Source: Methyloglobulus sp.
GTDB lineage: Bacteria; Pseudomonadota; Gammaproteobacteria; Methylococcales; Methylomonadaceae
Direction of reading: 5' to 3'
DNA length: 16,849 nt
Assembly: GCA_013140405.1 (NCBI GenBank)
Contig: JABFSV010000264.1
Location: forward strand, 1 to 16,849
The first letter of the stretch is position 1. Every line of letters begins with the position of its first letter. Both the position numbers and the translations under genes were made by a program. Below are positions 1 to 7,980 of this stretch, one piece after another. The notes beneath the pieces are model-generated. The model was not told the origin of the DNA, searched no databases, and saw nothing but the letters and a program-made list of their open reading frames with translations.

Positions 1-248
1 GGCTAAATCCTTGGCCGGTCGCGCAGACGTTTTTCGAAGACAAGATATTGAGTATTTGGCAAGCTGAGGCAATAACATCCGATCTCAAGGCTGATCCAGG
101 GACAGTAAGCTGCACTAACAAAACACTGGATGTGGCAACTGGAAATGGCTTGTTGCGATTGCTCGAAGTCCAATTACCCGGCGGAAAGCGGTTACCCATT
201 CAAGCCTTTTTGAGTTCGCATCACGTAAATGGAGTAAAACTCGGTTGA
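1..248 (+). CDS. fmt: Methionyl-tRNA formyltransferase, C-terminal end (partial)
   Basis: This is the 3' end of a gene that enters from the left edge; codons run in frame from base 3 to a TGA at 246-248, giving about 81 residues. Fmt transfers a formyl group from 10-formyl-tetrahydrofolate to Met-tRNA(fMet), making the initiator tRNA. Visible are NPWPVAQT near the left edge and LRLLEVQLPGGKR, both typical of the C-terminal OB-like tRNA-binding domain. The catalytic formyltransferase domain lies outside the window. The next gene, rsmB, begins 7 bases after the stop, the usual fmt-rsmB arrangement. Identification rests on a short but characteristic tail plus this neighbour. Confidence 0.88.
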   Translation, partial: LNPWPVAQTFFEDKILSIWQAEAITSDLKADPGTVSCTNKTLDVATGNGLLRLLEVQLPGGKRLPIQAFLSSHHVNGVKLG

Positions 249-255
249 TTAAATT

Positions 256-1545
256 TTGAATACTCGATGGATTGCTGCCCGTATCATCACACGGGTACTG
301 CAAGATGGGCAATCTTTGACATCGGCGTTGGATAGCGCCCTTAAGACGGTCGAATCTGCCCAAGACAAAGCCTTTATTCAAGCTATCTGTTATGGCGTGT
401 GCAGGCATTATCACCGCCTGGATTTTATCTTGAACGCACTGATTGATAAGCCGCTAAAAGTATTGGAAGTAAAAGCCCTGATACTTATTGGCTTGTATCA
501 ACTCAAGTATATGCGCGTAAAACCCCACGCGGCTGTTTCGGAAACTGTGCAAGCTGCGCGTAGCTTGCCTTGGGCAAGGGCATTGATTAATGCGGTGTTG
601 AGGAATTACCTGAGAAAGCGGGACGAACTTGAACAAAAGGCCGACCAAGTAAAATCGGTGGCATTAAGCCATCCCGACTGGTTTATTCAACAGCTAGAGC
701 AGGATTGGTCGGAACGAGCCGAAAAGATATTCCTGGAAAATAACCTGCTTCCGCCCATGGCCTTGCGGGTCAATTTGGCAAAAACTACCAGAGACCACTA
801 TCTCCATTTGCTGATAGAACAGAGTTTGCCTGCACAAGTTGTCAGCTTTTGTGCCACTGGACTTATTCTGGATAGGCCAGTGCCAATTGAGGCTTTGCCC
901 AGTTTTGCCGAAGGTTGGGTTTCAGTGCAGGATACTGCGGCGCAACTGGCAGCAGAATTGTTGGCTGTGCAGCCGGGGCAAAGGGTTTTGGATGTTTGCG
1001 CCGCGCCGGGCGGCAAGACCGCACATATCCTTGAACTACAACCCGATGTCGGTGAATTGGTCGCAGCTGATATTGATGAAAACAGGATGCTGCGGGTGAG
1101 AGAAAATCTTGCCCGTCTTGAATTGCAAGCAACGCTTATCGTTGCCGATGCTGCTAAACCTGACGATTGGTGGGATGGCAAAACGTTTGACCGGATTTTG
1201 CTGGATGCGCCGTGTTCGGCAACAGGGGTTATTCGTCGTCACCCGGACATCAAGCTATTAAGGAGGGTTGAGGATATTGCTGCGTTAGTTGCCATGCAAA
1301 AAACCATCCTAAACGCGATCTGGTCGCTGTTGTCGCCTGGCGGAATGCTGCTCTACGCAACTTGCTCGGTGTTAAAACAAGAAAATGTAGGGCAGATCCA
1401 AGATTTTTTATCGACACATCATGACGCTAAAGAGCTACCGATTACTGCCGATGGATGGGGTATTCCTCAAGAATACGGGCGGCAAATTTTGACAGGTGAA
1501 TCGGCAATGGACGGCTTTTATTATGCGCGACTCGTTAAACAATAA
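256..1545 (+). CDS. rsmB: 16S rRNA (cytosine-967-C5)-methyltransferase RsmB
   Basis: RsmB (Fmu) uses S-adenosylmethionine to methylate C967 of 16S rRNA. The 429 residues match the family length. An N-terminal NusB-like RNA-binding domain spans roughly residues 1-130, followed by a Rossmann methyltransferase domain. Visible motifs are the SAM-binding VLDVCAAPGGKT (244-255), motif IV DAPCS with C320, and ATCS with C370, which by family knowledge is the nucleophile. The start is TTG at 256: an in-frame TAA lies at 250-252 and no in-frame ATG occurs for about 85 codons, while the N-terminus (MNTRWIAARI) fits the family. No good Shine-Dalgarno sequence lies close by; a GGAG at 231-234 is too distant. 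Translation may be coupled to fmt, 7 bases upstream. Confidence 0.96.
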   Translation: MNTRWIAARIITRVLQDGQSLTSALDSALKTVESAQDKAFIQAICYGVCRHYHRLDFILNALIDKPLKVLEVKALILIGLYQLKYMRVKPHAAVSETVQAARSLPWARALINAVLRNYLRKRDELEQKADQVKSVALSHPDWFIQQLEQDWSERAEKIFLENNLLPPMALRVNLAKTTRDHYLHLLIEQSLPAQVVSFCATGLILDRPVPIEALPSFAEGWVSVQDTAAQLAAELLAVQPGQRVLDVCAAPGGKTAHILELQPDVGELVAADIDENRMLRVRENLARLELQATLIVADAAKPDDWWDGKTFDRILLDAPCSATGVIRRHPDIKLLRRVEDIAALVAMQKTILNAIWSLLSPGGMLLYATCSVLKQENVGQIQDFLSTHHDAKELPITADGWGIPQEYGRQILTGESAMDGFYYARLVKQ

Positions 1546-2098
1546 AGCAGCTATTTTGCTGCATTTACTGTTGCTACTGATACCCGTTGCGGGTTATCCG
1601 AACAGCGATACTGGTGTCAGGATAATAAATGCCGAAACTGCATTGTTAGGCGAAGATTACGTGCTGACGGCCAATATTGATTATCAGTTAAGCGAAAAAG
1701 CAATCGAAGCGTTAAACAATGGCGTATCCCTGTTCTGGACGTATCAATTCAAAGTCGAGGAGCAACGCGATTACCTGTGGAATAATACCTTGGTAGAAAA
1801 AAATTTCCGCTATCGTATCCAGTACCATGCCTTATTGAAGATGTACCGGATCATCAATGAAAGCAACGGCGAGGTGGATAATTTTTCCACGCTGCAAGCA
1901 GCGCTGGACTTGATGTCGACATTACGGGATTATCGGCTCATAGAAAAATCCAATATTTCTGGCAAAGAATCGTATGTCGCCGGAATGAAAATCACCTTTG
2001 AACGGGATGCGTTGCCGCTACCATTAAGGCCTATCGCTTATACGAATCCGCAATGGTATATGTCCAGTGACTGGTATTTATGGCCGTTAAAAAAATAA
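1523..2098 (+). CDS. DUF4390 family protein with signal peptide
   Basis: A small protein of about 191 residues whose function is not established. The N-terminus (MRDSLNNKAA, then a leucine-rich stretch ending near PVAGYPNS) looks like a signal peptide or anchor, so the rest probably lies in the periplasm. The remainder is rich in beta-type and aromatic residues and has no catalytic motif I recognise. Location and size between rsmB and an ntrY-like kinase fit the DUF4390 family, which I know from this context in beta- and gammaproteobacteria. I chose ATG 1523, which puts the hydrophobic core right behind a short positive N-terminus; an in-frame GTG at 1496 would add nine residues. It overlaps rsmB by 23 bases and ntrY by 19, which suggests translational coupling. 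A periplasmic partner of the kinase is an inference. Confidence 0.8.
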   Translation: MRDSLNNKAAILLHLLLLLIPVAGYPNSDTGVRIINAETALLGEDYVLTANIDYQLSEKAIEALNNGVSLFWTYQFKVEEQRDYLWNNTLVEKNFRYRIQYHALLKMYRIINESNGEVDNFSTLQAALDLMSTLRDYRLIEKSNISGKESYVAGMKITFERDALPLPLRPIAYTNPQWYMSSDWYLWPLKK

Positions 2099-4221
2099 AG
2101 CTACCTATCGGAGTTTCCGTAGCCATATTGTTTGGCCTGATTCTGGTATCGCTACAGTTGATGAGTTCTGCCACGCAGGAATCGTCAGAATTGAACGCGA
2201 TGTCCAAATGGCTTTTTCTCATCAACGTCTTGGGTTCTGTGTTCTTGCTGGGCTTGGTTGGCGCGAATATATTTTCCTTAGTTCGGCAATTAAAAAAGCG
2301 CGAAGCGGGTTCAAAGCTCACGACTCGAATGATGTCGTTGTTTGTGTTGCTTGCGTTGGCCCCAGCCGCCATTGTGTTTTATTTTTCCATGCAATTCCTG
2401 CACCAAGGGATAGATAGCTGGTTCAACGTCGAAATTGACAAGGCAATGGAAGATGCGTTGGAGCTGAGCCAGGCCGCGCTAGACCAAAGAATGCGTTGGC
2501 ATTTAAGGCAAACTCAGCAGCTCGCCGAAAACCTGGATTATTCATCCGAGACAATGGCAACCTTGGAAATGGAAAACCTGCTCATCCTTTCAGGTGCATC
2601 GGAGGTCACGCTTTTTTCCAAGCAAGGGCGCATTATTGCCTCTAGCAGCATCAATCCAGGTGACATTTTGCCAAGCCTACCCGATGAGCATATCCGCTTG
2701 CAGCTTCGCAGCAACAATGATTATGTGGCCTTAGCGCCAGTTAGGGAAGACGAATTGATGATCCGGGCGATTGTCGTCATCAAGGGTCAGGAGCCGCTGT
2801 ATTTGCAGGCGCTTTACCCCGTTCCGGTAAGGATTGCCGACCTGGCGGATTCGGTGGAATTTGCTTTTCTCCGCTATCAGGAGATGAATTACTTGAGGAA
2901 TTCCCTGAAACGGAGTTTTTCTTTGACCTTATCCCTTGTGCTGCTGATGAGCTTACTGGCAGCAATCTGGGTGGCGTTTATTAGCATCCGCACTATTGTC
3001 GCGCCGGTAAAGAACCTTGTCAAAGGCACTCAGGCTGTCGCATCTGGGCTATATGACCAGCAATTGCCCGTTATAGCGCAAGATGACTTGGGCTTTCTCG
3101 TGGAATCTTTCAACGTAATGACACGTCGTATCGGAGAAGCACGGGATGAAAGTAGGCGGGCGGGCTTTGAGGTAGAAAATCAAAGGGCTTACCTGGAAAC
3201 GATACTTGCCAATTTGACGGCGGGAGTTATCAGTTTTGATGCGGATTATAAAATTCGTACGGCAAACCAGGCGGCTTACCGGATTTTTCACATTCATGTC
3301 AGCCACTTTGTCGGCCAAACTTTACTGGAATTGGTGGAAATATACAAAGATCTGGCAGAACCCTTAAAATCCATCCAGCGCTTACTGGAGCAAGCCGATG
3401 ATATTTGGCAACAAAGGATCGCATTTTTAGGCCCCAATGGCAGGCAGGAGTTGCTATGCCGAGGTACGCCACTGTTTTCTCAGGAAGGCCAACGGGTAGG
3501 GGCAGTTGTCGTATTTGATGATGTGACGGACTTGATTCAGGCACAAAAGAGCGCAGCTTGGGGTGAGGTGGCAAGACGGCTGGCGCATGAAATTAAAAAT
3601 CCATTGACCCCTATTCAGCTATCGGCTGAACGCTTACAAGTAAAACTGGCGGCGAAACTTGAGACAAGCGATGCCGAAATCTTGCAGAAATCCACCCGGA
3701 CAATCGTGCAACAAGTAGAAGCGCTGAAAGAAATGGTGGACGATTTCTCCCAGTACGCCAAACCCGCCAAAAAACAGGCGACAGATTTAGATTTGGCTGT
3801 ATTGATGCAAGAAGTGTTAGCATTGTATCCATTAAAGCCTGGCGTAAAATTCAAAACTGACTATGAAACGGGTGCGCTATTAGTAAAAGGTGATCCGGTC
3901 AGCATCAGGCAGGTCGTGCATAATTTGGTAATCAATGCCCTGGAAGCGATAGGCGATGAGGGACAAATCGAAGTTTATCTATCCAGGGTACAGAAAAATT
4001 ATTCTGATTTTATCGAGTGCGCTTTTTATGATGATGGCCCAGGCATTAATGAGGACAAAATTGAACAAATTTTCGAGCCTTATGTCACTACAAAGGCCAA
4101 GGGCACTGGTTTGGGCTTGGCAATTGTCAAAAAAATAATTGAAGAACACGGCGGATCTATCTGGGTTGATACCCGCCGCAAAATTGGGGCGGGTTTTATT
4201 ATCCAACTGCCTGCCGTTTAA
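2080..4221 (+). CDS. ntrY: Membrane sensor histidine kinase, NtrY family
   Basis: A 713-residue inner-membrane kinase expected to phosphorylate the regulator encoded just downstream. Three hydrophobic segments stand near the N-terminus (about 8-28, 43-66, 83-106); a periplasmic sensing region runs to a fourth segment at about 283-307. Then follow a HAMP linker (about 308-355), a PAS domain (about 368-480), and the kinase core: H-box RRLAHEIKNPLTPIQ with H503, N-box with N615/N619, G1 DDGPGI (651-656) and G2 GTGLGL (675-680). All core residues are intact. NPLTPIQLSAERL is characteristic of NtrY. The start ATG overlaps the DUF4390 gene by 19 bases. NtrY homologues act in nitrogen, redox or envelope control in different bacteria; the signal here cannot be read from sequence. 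Confidence 0.93.
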   Translation: MAVKKIKLPIGVSVAILFGLILVSLQLMSSATQESSELNAMSKWLFLINVLGSVFLLGLVGANIFSLVRQLKKREAGSKLTTRMMSLFVLLALAPAAIVFYFSMQFLHQGIDSWFNVEIDKAMEDALELSQAALDQRMRWHLRQTQQLAENLDYSSETMATLEMENLLILSGASEVTLFSKQGRIIASSSINPGDILPSLPDEHIRLQLRSNNDYVALAPVREDELMIRAIVVIKGQEPLYLQALYPVPVRIADLADSVEFAFLRYQEMNYLRNSLKRSFSLTLSLVLLMSLLAAIWVAFISIRTIVAPVKNLVKGTQAVASGLYDQQLPVIAQDDLGFLVESFNVMTRRIGEARDESRRAGFEVENQRAYLETILANLTAGVISFDADYKIRTANQAAYRIFHIHVSHFVGQTLLELVEIYKDLAEPLKSIQRLLEQADDIWQQRIAFLGPNGRQELLCRGTPLFSQEGQRVGAVVVFDDVTDLIQAQKSAAWGEVARRLAHEIKNPLTPIQLSAERLQVKLAAKLETSDAEILQKSTRTIVQQVEALKEMVDDFSQYAKPAKKQATDLDLAVLMQEVLALYPLKPGVKFKTDYETGALLVKGDPVSIRQVVHNLVINALEAIGDEGQIEVYLSRVQKNYSDFIECAFYDDGPGINEDKIEQIFEPYVTTKAKGTGLGLAIVKKIIEEHGGSIWVDTRRKIGAGFIIQLPAV

Positions 4222-4240
4222 CTAAAGAAGCATAACGATT

Positions 4241-5602
4241 ATGAAAGAGCAAACCCCCAGCCTATTGGTTGTAGATGATGAGCCGGAAATTCGCCGATTG
4301 GTGGGTGAAATTCTTGAAGATGAAGGCTATAAGGTCACGACGGCGGAAAATGCCACGGAAGCGCGGTCACTAAAAGATTCCGTAAATCCGCACCTGATCC
4401 TGCTGGACATCTGGATGCCCGATACAGATGGCATAACGTTATTGAAAGAATGGGTTGCTGAAGATTCATTGTTATGTCCGGTGGTCATGATGTCGGGGCA
4501 TGGTTCGGTTGAATCCGCTGTGGAAGCCACTAAACTGGGTGCTTACGATTTCCTGGAAAAACCTTTGTCGATGGCGAAACTGTTGCTGACCGTGGCAAGG
4601 GCATTGGAAGCCAGCAACTTGCAAAGGGAAAATGCCGGACTTAAGCAGCAATTGGTGACCGATATAGAACCGGTCGGAAAAAGTGCCGCTGTAGCCCGGT
4701 CTAAAGACCAGATCAAACGTCTGGCTCAACATGATGCACGGGTATTGTTCGTAGGCGAAGCGGGTGCTGGCAAAGAACTGTATGCGCGTTTTCTACATAA
4801 TAACAGCGTCCGTCGGGATGGCCCTTTTGTTGATGTCGCGGTGGGCAGTATCTCGCCGGAAAATGCTGCCGTAGAGTTTTTTGGCAAGGAACATGATGGC
4901 AGGGTTTTTCCGGGCCTATTGGAGCGGGCAAACCGTGGCACATTGTTCCTAAGCGAAATCGCCGGTATGGATCAGGAAACCCAGCTTAGGTTGCTCAGCG
5001 CCTTGGCATCCAGCTCGTTTTTGCGGGTTGGGGGAAGCGAGGCAGTACGTGTGGATGTGCGTGTGTTGGCATCAACTCGGATAAACTTGGCAGATGAAGT
5101 GAAATCAGGTCGTTTTCGTCATGACCTCTACTATTTGCTGAATGAAGTCACATTGGATATTCAGCCACTTAGGGAGCATAGTGAAGATATTCCAGGGTTG
5201 TTGAACTTTTATGTAGACTATTTCGTCAGTCACGACAAGCTAGCATTTAGAAAATTTTCCATGGCAGCACAGAACTTTTTACGCAATTACAGTTGGCGTG
5301 GAAATGTCAGGGAATTAAAGAACTTGGTTCAACGTTTGATGATCTTGGGTGTGGGCGAGGAAATTGAACTGGATGAAGTAAAATCGGCCTTGGGGACTGT
5401 TATTAGCGACTCAGCTCCATCAGCTTCAGTGCCGGATTTTTATAACTTGCCGTTAAAAGATGCCAGGGATCAGTTTGAGAAGGCTTACCTGGAGTACCAC
5501 TTTGAGCGTTCAGGTGGCAGCGTGGCAAAACTGTCCGCCGCAGTCGGTATAGAACGTACTCACCTATACCGCAAATTGCATTCTTTAAATATCAAATTGT
5601 AG
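4241..5602 (+). CDS. ntrX: NtrX-type response regulator with degenerate AAA+ domain
   Basis: The 453-residue partner of the kinase, 19 bases downstream of it. The receiver domain (1-120) is complete: D12/D13, phospho-acceptor D56 in LLDIWMPDTDG, S85 and K107. The central AAA+ domain (about 145-385) keeps a Walker A-like GEAGAGKE (172-179) and WRGNVREL with R357. However, the Walker B segment reads GTLFLSEI, with serine at 238 where the family has aspartate. The GAFTGA loop that contacts sigma-54 is replaced by GRVFPG (220-225), and the usual R of DLYYRL is L299. A Fis-type helix-turn-helix closes the protein (about 405-450, ending AVGIERTHLYRKLHSL). It therefore probably binds DNA under phosphorylation control but does not remodel sigma-54 holoenzyme. 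NtrC is less likely given the NtrY partner and the missing GAFTGA. Confidence 0.92.
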   Translation: MKEQTPSLLVVDDEPEIRRLVGEILEDEGYKVTTAENATEARSLKDSVNPHLILLDIWMPDTDGITLLKEWVAEDSLLCPVVMMSGHGSVESAVEATKLGAYDFLEKPLSMAKLLLTVARALEASNLQRENAGLKQQLVTDIEPVGKSAAVARSKDQIKRLAQHDARVLFVGEAGAGKELYARFLHNNSVRRDGPFVDVAVGSISPENAAVEFFGKEHDGRVFPGLLERANRGTLFLSEIAGMDQETQLRLLSALASSSFLRVGGSEAVRVDVRVLASTRINLADEVKSGRFRHDLYYLLNEVTLDIQPLREHSEDIPGLLNFYVDYFVSHDKLAFRKFSMAAQNFLRNYSWRGNVRELKNLVQRLMILGVGEEIELDEVKSALGTVISDSAPSASVPDFYNLPLKDARDQFEKAYLEYHFERSGGSVAKLSAAVGIERTHLYRKLHSLNIKL

Positions 5603-5672
5603 TGTGATGATAATTGAATATTTGCAATCATTCAGGATAGGGTCAGTTTTAGGCTAGGTTGGAATCGTTCAG

Positions 5673-5705
5673 AAACCCAGTTAACCCGCCTGAAATTCTG
5701 GGTTT
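5673..5705. other. Inverted repeat in the ntrX/metF convergent gap
   Basis: The 154-base gap between the convergent ends of ntrX and metF contains AAACCCAG at 5673-5680 and its exact complement CTGGGTTT at 5698-5705, with a 17-base loop. It sits where a shared bidirectional terminator would be expected, but the loop is long and neither side has a clear T-run, so it is not a textbook intrinsic terminator. Nothing else was recognised in this gap. Confidence 0.3.
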
Positions 5706-5756
5706 AGTATTCAATCATTGCGAAGATTTAGACTGATCGTACTTGGCAAATTATGT

Positions 5757-6602
5757 TCAACGATGAGTGTTTTCCAGGATTGCCAAGGTAGGTGCAGATT
5801 GGTTCATGGTGTAAAAATGCAGCCCTGGCGCACCACCATCCAATAACCGTTGACAAAGACTGCTGACCAGGTCCAAGCCGAAAGCCTGAATGGACGCACG
5901 GTCATCACCAAAACCTTCCAGACGTTTACGCATCCAGCGGGGTATATCCGCGCCACACATCTCTGAGAATCGAAATAGCTGTGTATATTGCGTAATTGGC
6001 ATTATTCCAGGGATGATCGGAATGTCTATCGCGTTTTTTTCGCAGTTATCGACAAAATAAAAATACGCTTCGGCATTGTAGAAATATTGGGTAATCGCTG
6101 CGTTTGCGCCAGCTTCAACCTTGCGCTTGAAGTTTTTGAAGTCTTCTACTGCGCTGGACGCTTGTGGGTGCACTTCAGGATAAGCCGCAACATGGATTTG
6201 AAAATCATCCCCCGTCTCCTGGCGTATGAATTCAACGAGTTCATTTGCATACCGAAATTCCCCCGCTGACATCATGCCGGAAGGCAAATCGCCACGTAAG
6301 GCAACAATTCTGGATATGCCGTGATCCTGATAGCTCTTTAAAATGGCACGGATATTATCTTTGGTTGAGGCTACACAAGATAAGTGCGGTGCCGCAGCTA
6401 TCCCTTTATTCTGAATATCGACAACAGTATCAAAGGTTTTGTCGCGGGTAGAACCGCCAGCTCCAAAAGTGACAGAGAAAAAATCAGGATTGAGGGCGGC
6501 TAATTTACTGTGAACAACTTGTAAACTGGCTGCACCCTCTTCAGTCTTTGGAGGGTAAAACTCGAAACTGAAGAGTTGCGGGTGTTTTTTTTGTGATTGC
6601 AT
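5757..6602 (-). CDS. metF: 5,10-methylenetetrahydrofolate reductase
   Basis: MetF is an FAD enzyme that reduces 5,10-methylene- to 5-methyl-tetrahydrofolate, the methyl donor for methionine synthesis. The 281 residues form a single TIM-barrel domain without the regulatory extension of eukaryotic MTHFR. SFEFYPPK carries E14, matching the catalytic glutamate of E. coli MetF (Glu28). GAGGSTRDKT (47-56) and LRGDLP with D105 (E. coli Asp120) contribute to the flavin site. The ATG at 6602 gives the expected N-terminus; no clear Shine-Dalgarno sequence precedes it. It is the last gene of metK - ahcY - metF, 63 bases after ahcY, with a palindrome in that gap. Confidence 0.96.
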   Translation of the reverse strand: MQSQKKHPQLFSFEFYPPKTEEGAASLQVVHSKLAALNPDFFSVTFGAGGSTRDKTFDTVVDIQNKGIAAAPHLSCVASTKDNIRAILKSYQDHGISRIVALRGDLPSGMMSAGEFRYANELVEFIRQETGDDFQIHVAAYPEVHPQASSAVEDFKNFKRKVEAGANAAITQYFYNAEAYFYFVDNCEKNAIDIPIIPGIMPITQYTQLFRFSEMCGADIPRWMRKRLEGFGDDRASIQAFGLDLVSSLCQRLLDGGAPGLHFYTMNQSAPTLAILENTHR

Positions 6603-6616
6603 TTCAGAATTTGTAG

Positions 6617-6660
6617 GTTGGGGTTACACTAAAGGGCGTAAAAACCTAGCGTAACCCAAC
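6617..6660. repeat. REP-like palindrome between ahcY and metF
   Basis: GTTGGGGTTAC (6617-6627) and GTAACCCAAC (6651-6660) are complementary except for one extra G, giving a ten-pair stem with a single-base bulge around a 23-base loop. The flanking TTTGTAGGTTGG resembles the arms of short interspersed palindromes I recall from several gammaproteobacterial genomes, so this may be a worn copy of such an element. It sits in the ahcY-metF gap and, as RNA, would place a hairpin between the two reading frames, which could alter metF levels. Only one copy is visible in this window. Confidence 0.5.
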
Positions 6661-6665
6661 GATAA

Positions 6666-7958
6666 TTAATAACGATAATGATCGGCTTTATAGGGCCCTT
6701 CAACCGGAACATTAATGTATCCGGCCTGCTGCTCAGTCAAGACAGTCAAATTCACGCCCAATTGTGCAAGATGCGATCTTGCCACTTTTTCGTCCAGTAT
6801 TTTCGGCAAAATATAGACTTTATTTTCGTAACTAGAGGCATTTTGCCACAGTTCGATTTGTGCCAGCACTTGATTGCAAAATGAATTGGACATAACGAAA
6901 CTTGGATGTCCTGTTGCACAGCCCAGATTAACTAAGCGGCCTTCTGCAAGCACGATAAGACGTTTGCCGTCAGGGAAAATGACATGGTCAACCTGGGGTT
7001 TGATATTTTCCCAAGTGTATTGGCGCAAAGATGAAATCTCAATTTCAGAATCAAAATGCCCAATATTACAAACGATTGCCTGGTTTCTCATTGCAAGCAA
7101 ATGCTTATGGGTAATCACATTGAAATTGCCGGTTGCGCTAACAAAAATATTGGCAATCGGTGCGGCTTCTTCCATGGTAACCACACGGAAACCTTCCATC
7201 GCGGCTTGCAATGCACAAATCGGGTCGATTTCAGTAATCCATACGGTAGCGCCGAGACCACGCAGAGATTGGGCGCAGCCTTTGCCAACATCGCCATAGC
7301 CACAAACCACGGCGATTTTTCCGGCGATCATGACATCAGTGGCACGTTTGATGCCGTCAACTAGGGACTCACGGCAACCGTACAGGTTATCGAATTTGGA
7401 TTTGGTCACTGAGTCATTGACGTTAAAAGCAGGGACTTTTAATGTATTTTTGGCAACCCGTTCATACAAGCGTAATACGCCAGTAGTAGTTTCTTCTGAC
7501 AAGCCTTTGACATCCGCCATCAGTTCTGGAAACTTGTCGTGCATCATGTTGGTGAGGTCGCCACCATCATCGAGGATCATGTTGGGCCGCCAACCGTTTG
7601 GTCCGATGATCGTTTGCTCGATACACCAGTCAGCTTCGGCTTCGGTTTCACCTTTCCAGGCAAAAACGGGTATGCCTACGGCGGCAATGGCTGCGGCAGC
7701 ATGGTCTTGGGTCGAAAAAATGTTGCAGGACGACCAGCGCACTTCAGCGCCTAAGTCAGTCAAGGTCTCGATTAGCACTGCGGTCTGTATGGTCATGTGC
7801 AAGCAACCCGCAACACGCGCACCGTTAAGCGGTTTTTTATCGCCGAACTCTTTACGCAAAGCCATTAAGCCCGGCATTTCAGTTTCGGCAATATTGATCT
7901 CTTTACGTCCCCAATCTGCAAGGGCAATATCCGCAATTTTGTAATCTTGTTGGCTCAT
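6666..7958 (-). CDS. ahcY: Adenosylhomocysteinase (SAH hydrolase)
   Basis: AhcY reversibly splits S-adenosylhomocysteine into adenosine and homocysteine, removing the product inhibitor of methyltransferases. The 430 residues contain the NAD-binding [14 protein letters not shown], the early substrate-site segment [25 protein letters not shown], and the conserved C-terminus KADHYRY. I chose ATG 7958, which gives [13 protein letters not shown] as in the family and has AGGGA about 8 bases upstream. An upstream in-frame ATG at 7997 would add 13 atypical residues and overlap metK. The gene lies 22 bases after metK and before metF, so one transcript probably makes the whole methyl cycle. E. coli lacks this enzyme and uses Pfs and LuxS instead. 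Confidence 0.97.
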   Translation of the reverse strand: MSQQDYKIADIALADWGRKEINIAETEMPGLMALRKEFGDKKPLNGARVAGCLHMTIQTAVLIETLTDLGAEVRWSSCNIFSTQDHAAAAIAAVGIPVFAWKGETEAEADWCIEQTIIGPNGWRPNMILDDGGDLTNMMHDKFPELMADVKGLSEETTTGVLRLYERVAKNTLKVPAFNVNDSVTKSKFDNLYGCRESLVDGIKRATDVMIAGKIAVVCGYGDVGKGCAQSLRGLGATVWITEIDPICALQAAMEGFRVVTMEEAAPIANIFVSATGNFNVITHKHLLAMRNQAIVCNIGHFDSEIEISSLRQYTWENIKPQVDHVIFPDGKRLIVLAEGRLVNLGCATGHPSFVMSNSFCNQVLAQIELWQNASSYENKVYILPKILDEKVARSHLAQLGVNLTVLTEQQAGYINVPVEGPYKADHYRY

Positions 7959-7980
7959 TTGAGTTCCCTGGATAGGTGAG

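Noticed and set aside
1496..1522. GTG start for the DUF4390 protein
   Set aside because: The extra residues fit a signal peptide less well than the ATG at 1523. It remains possible.
4241..5602. Call as NtrC, the sigma-54 nitrogen activator
   Set aside because: The kinase partner is a four-segment NtrY, not the soluble NtrB, and the GAFTGA loop is absent.
7330..7944. Open frame of 204 codons on the + strand
   Set aside because: It is wholly antisense to ahcY, which has full motif support; the translation has no recognisable family.
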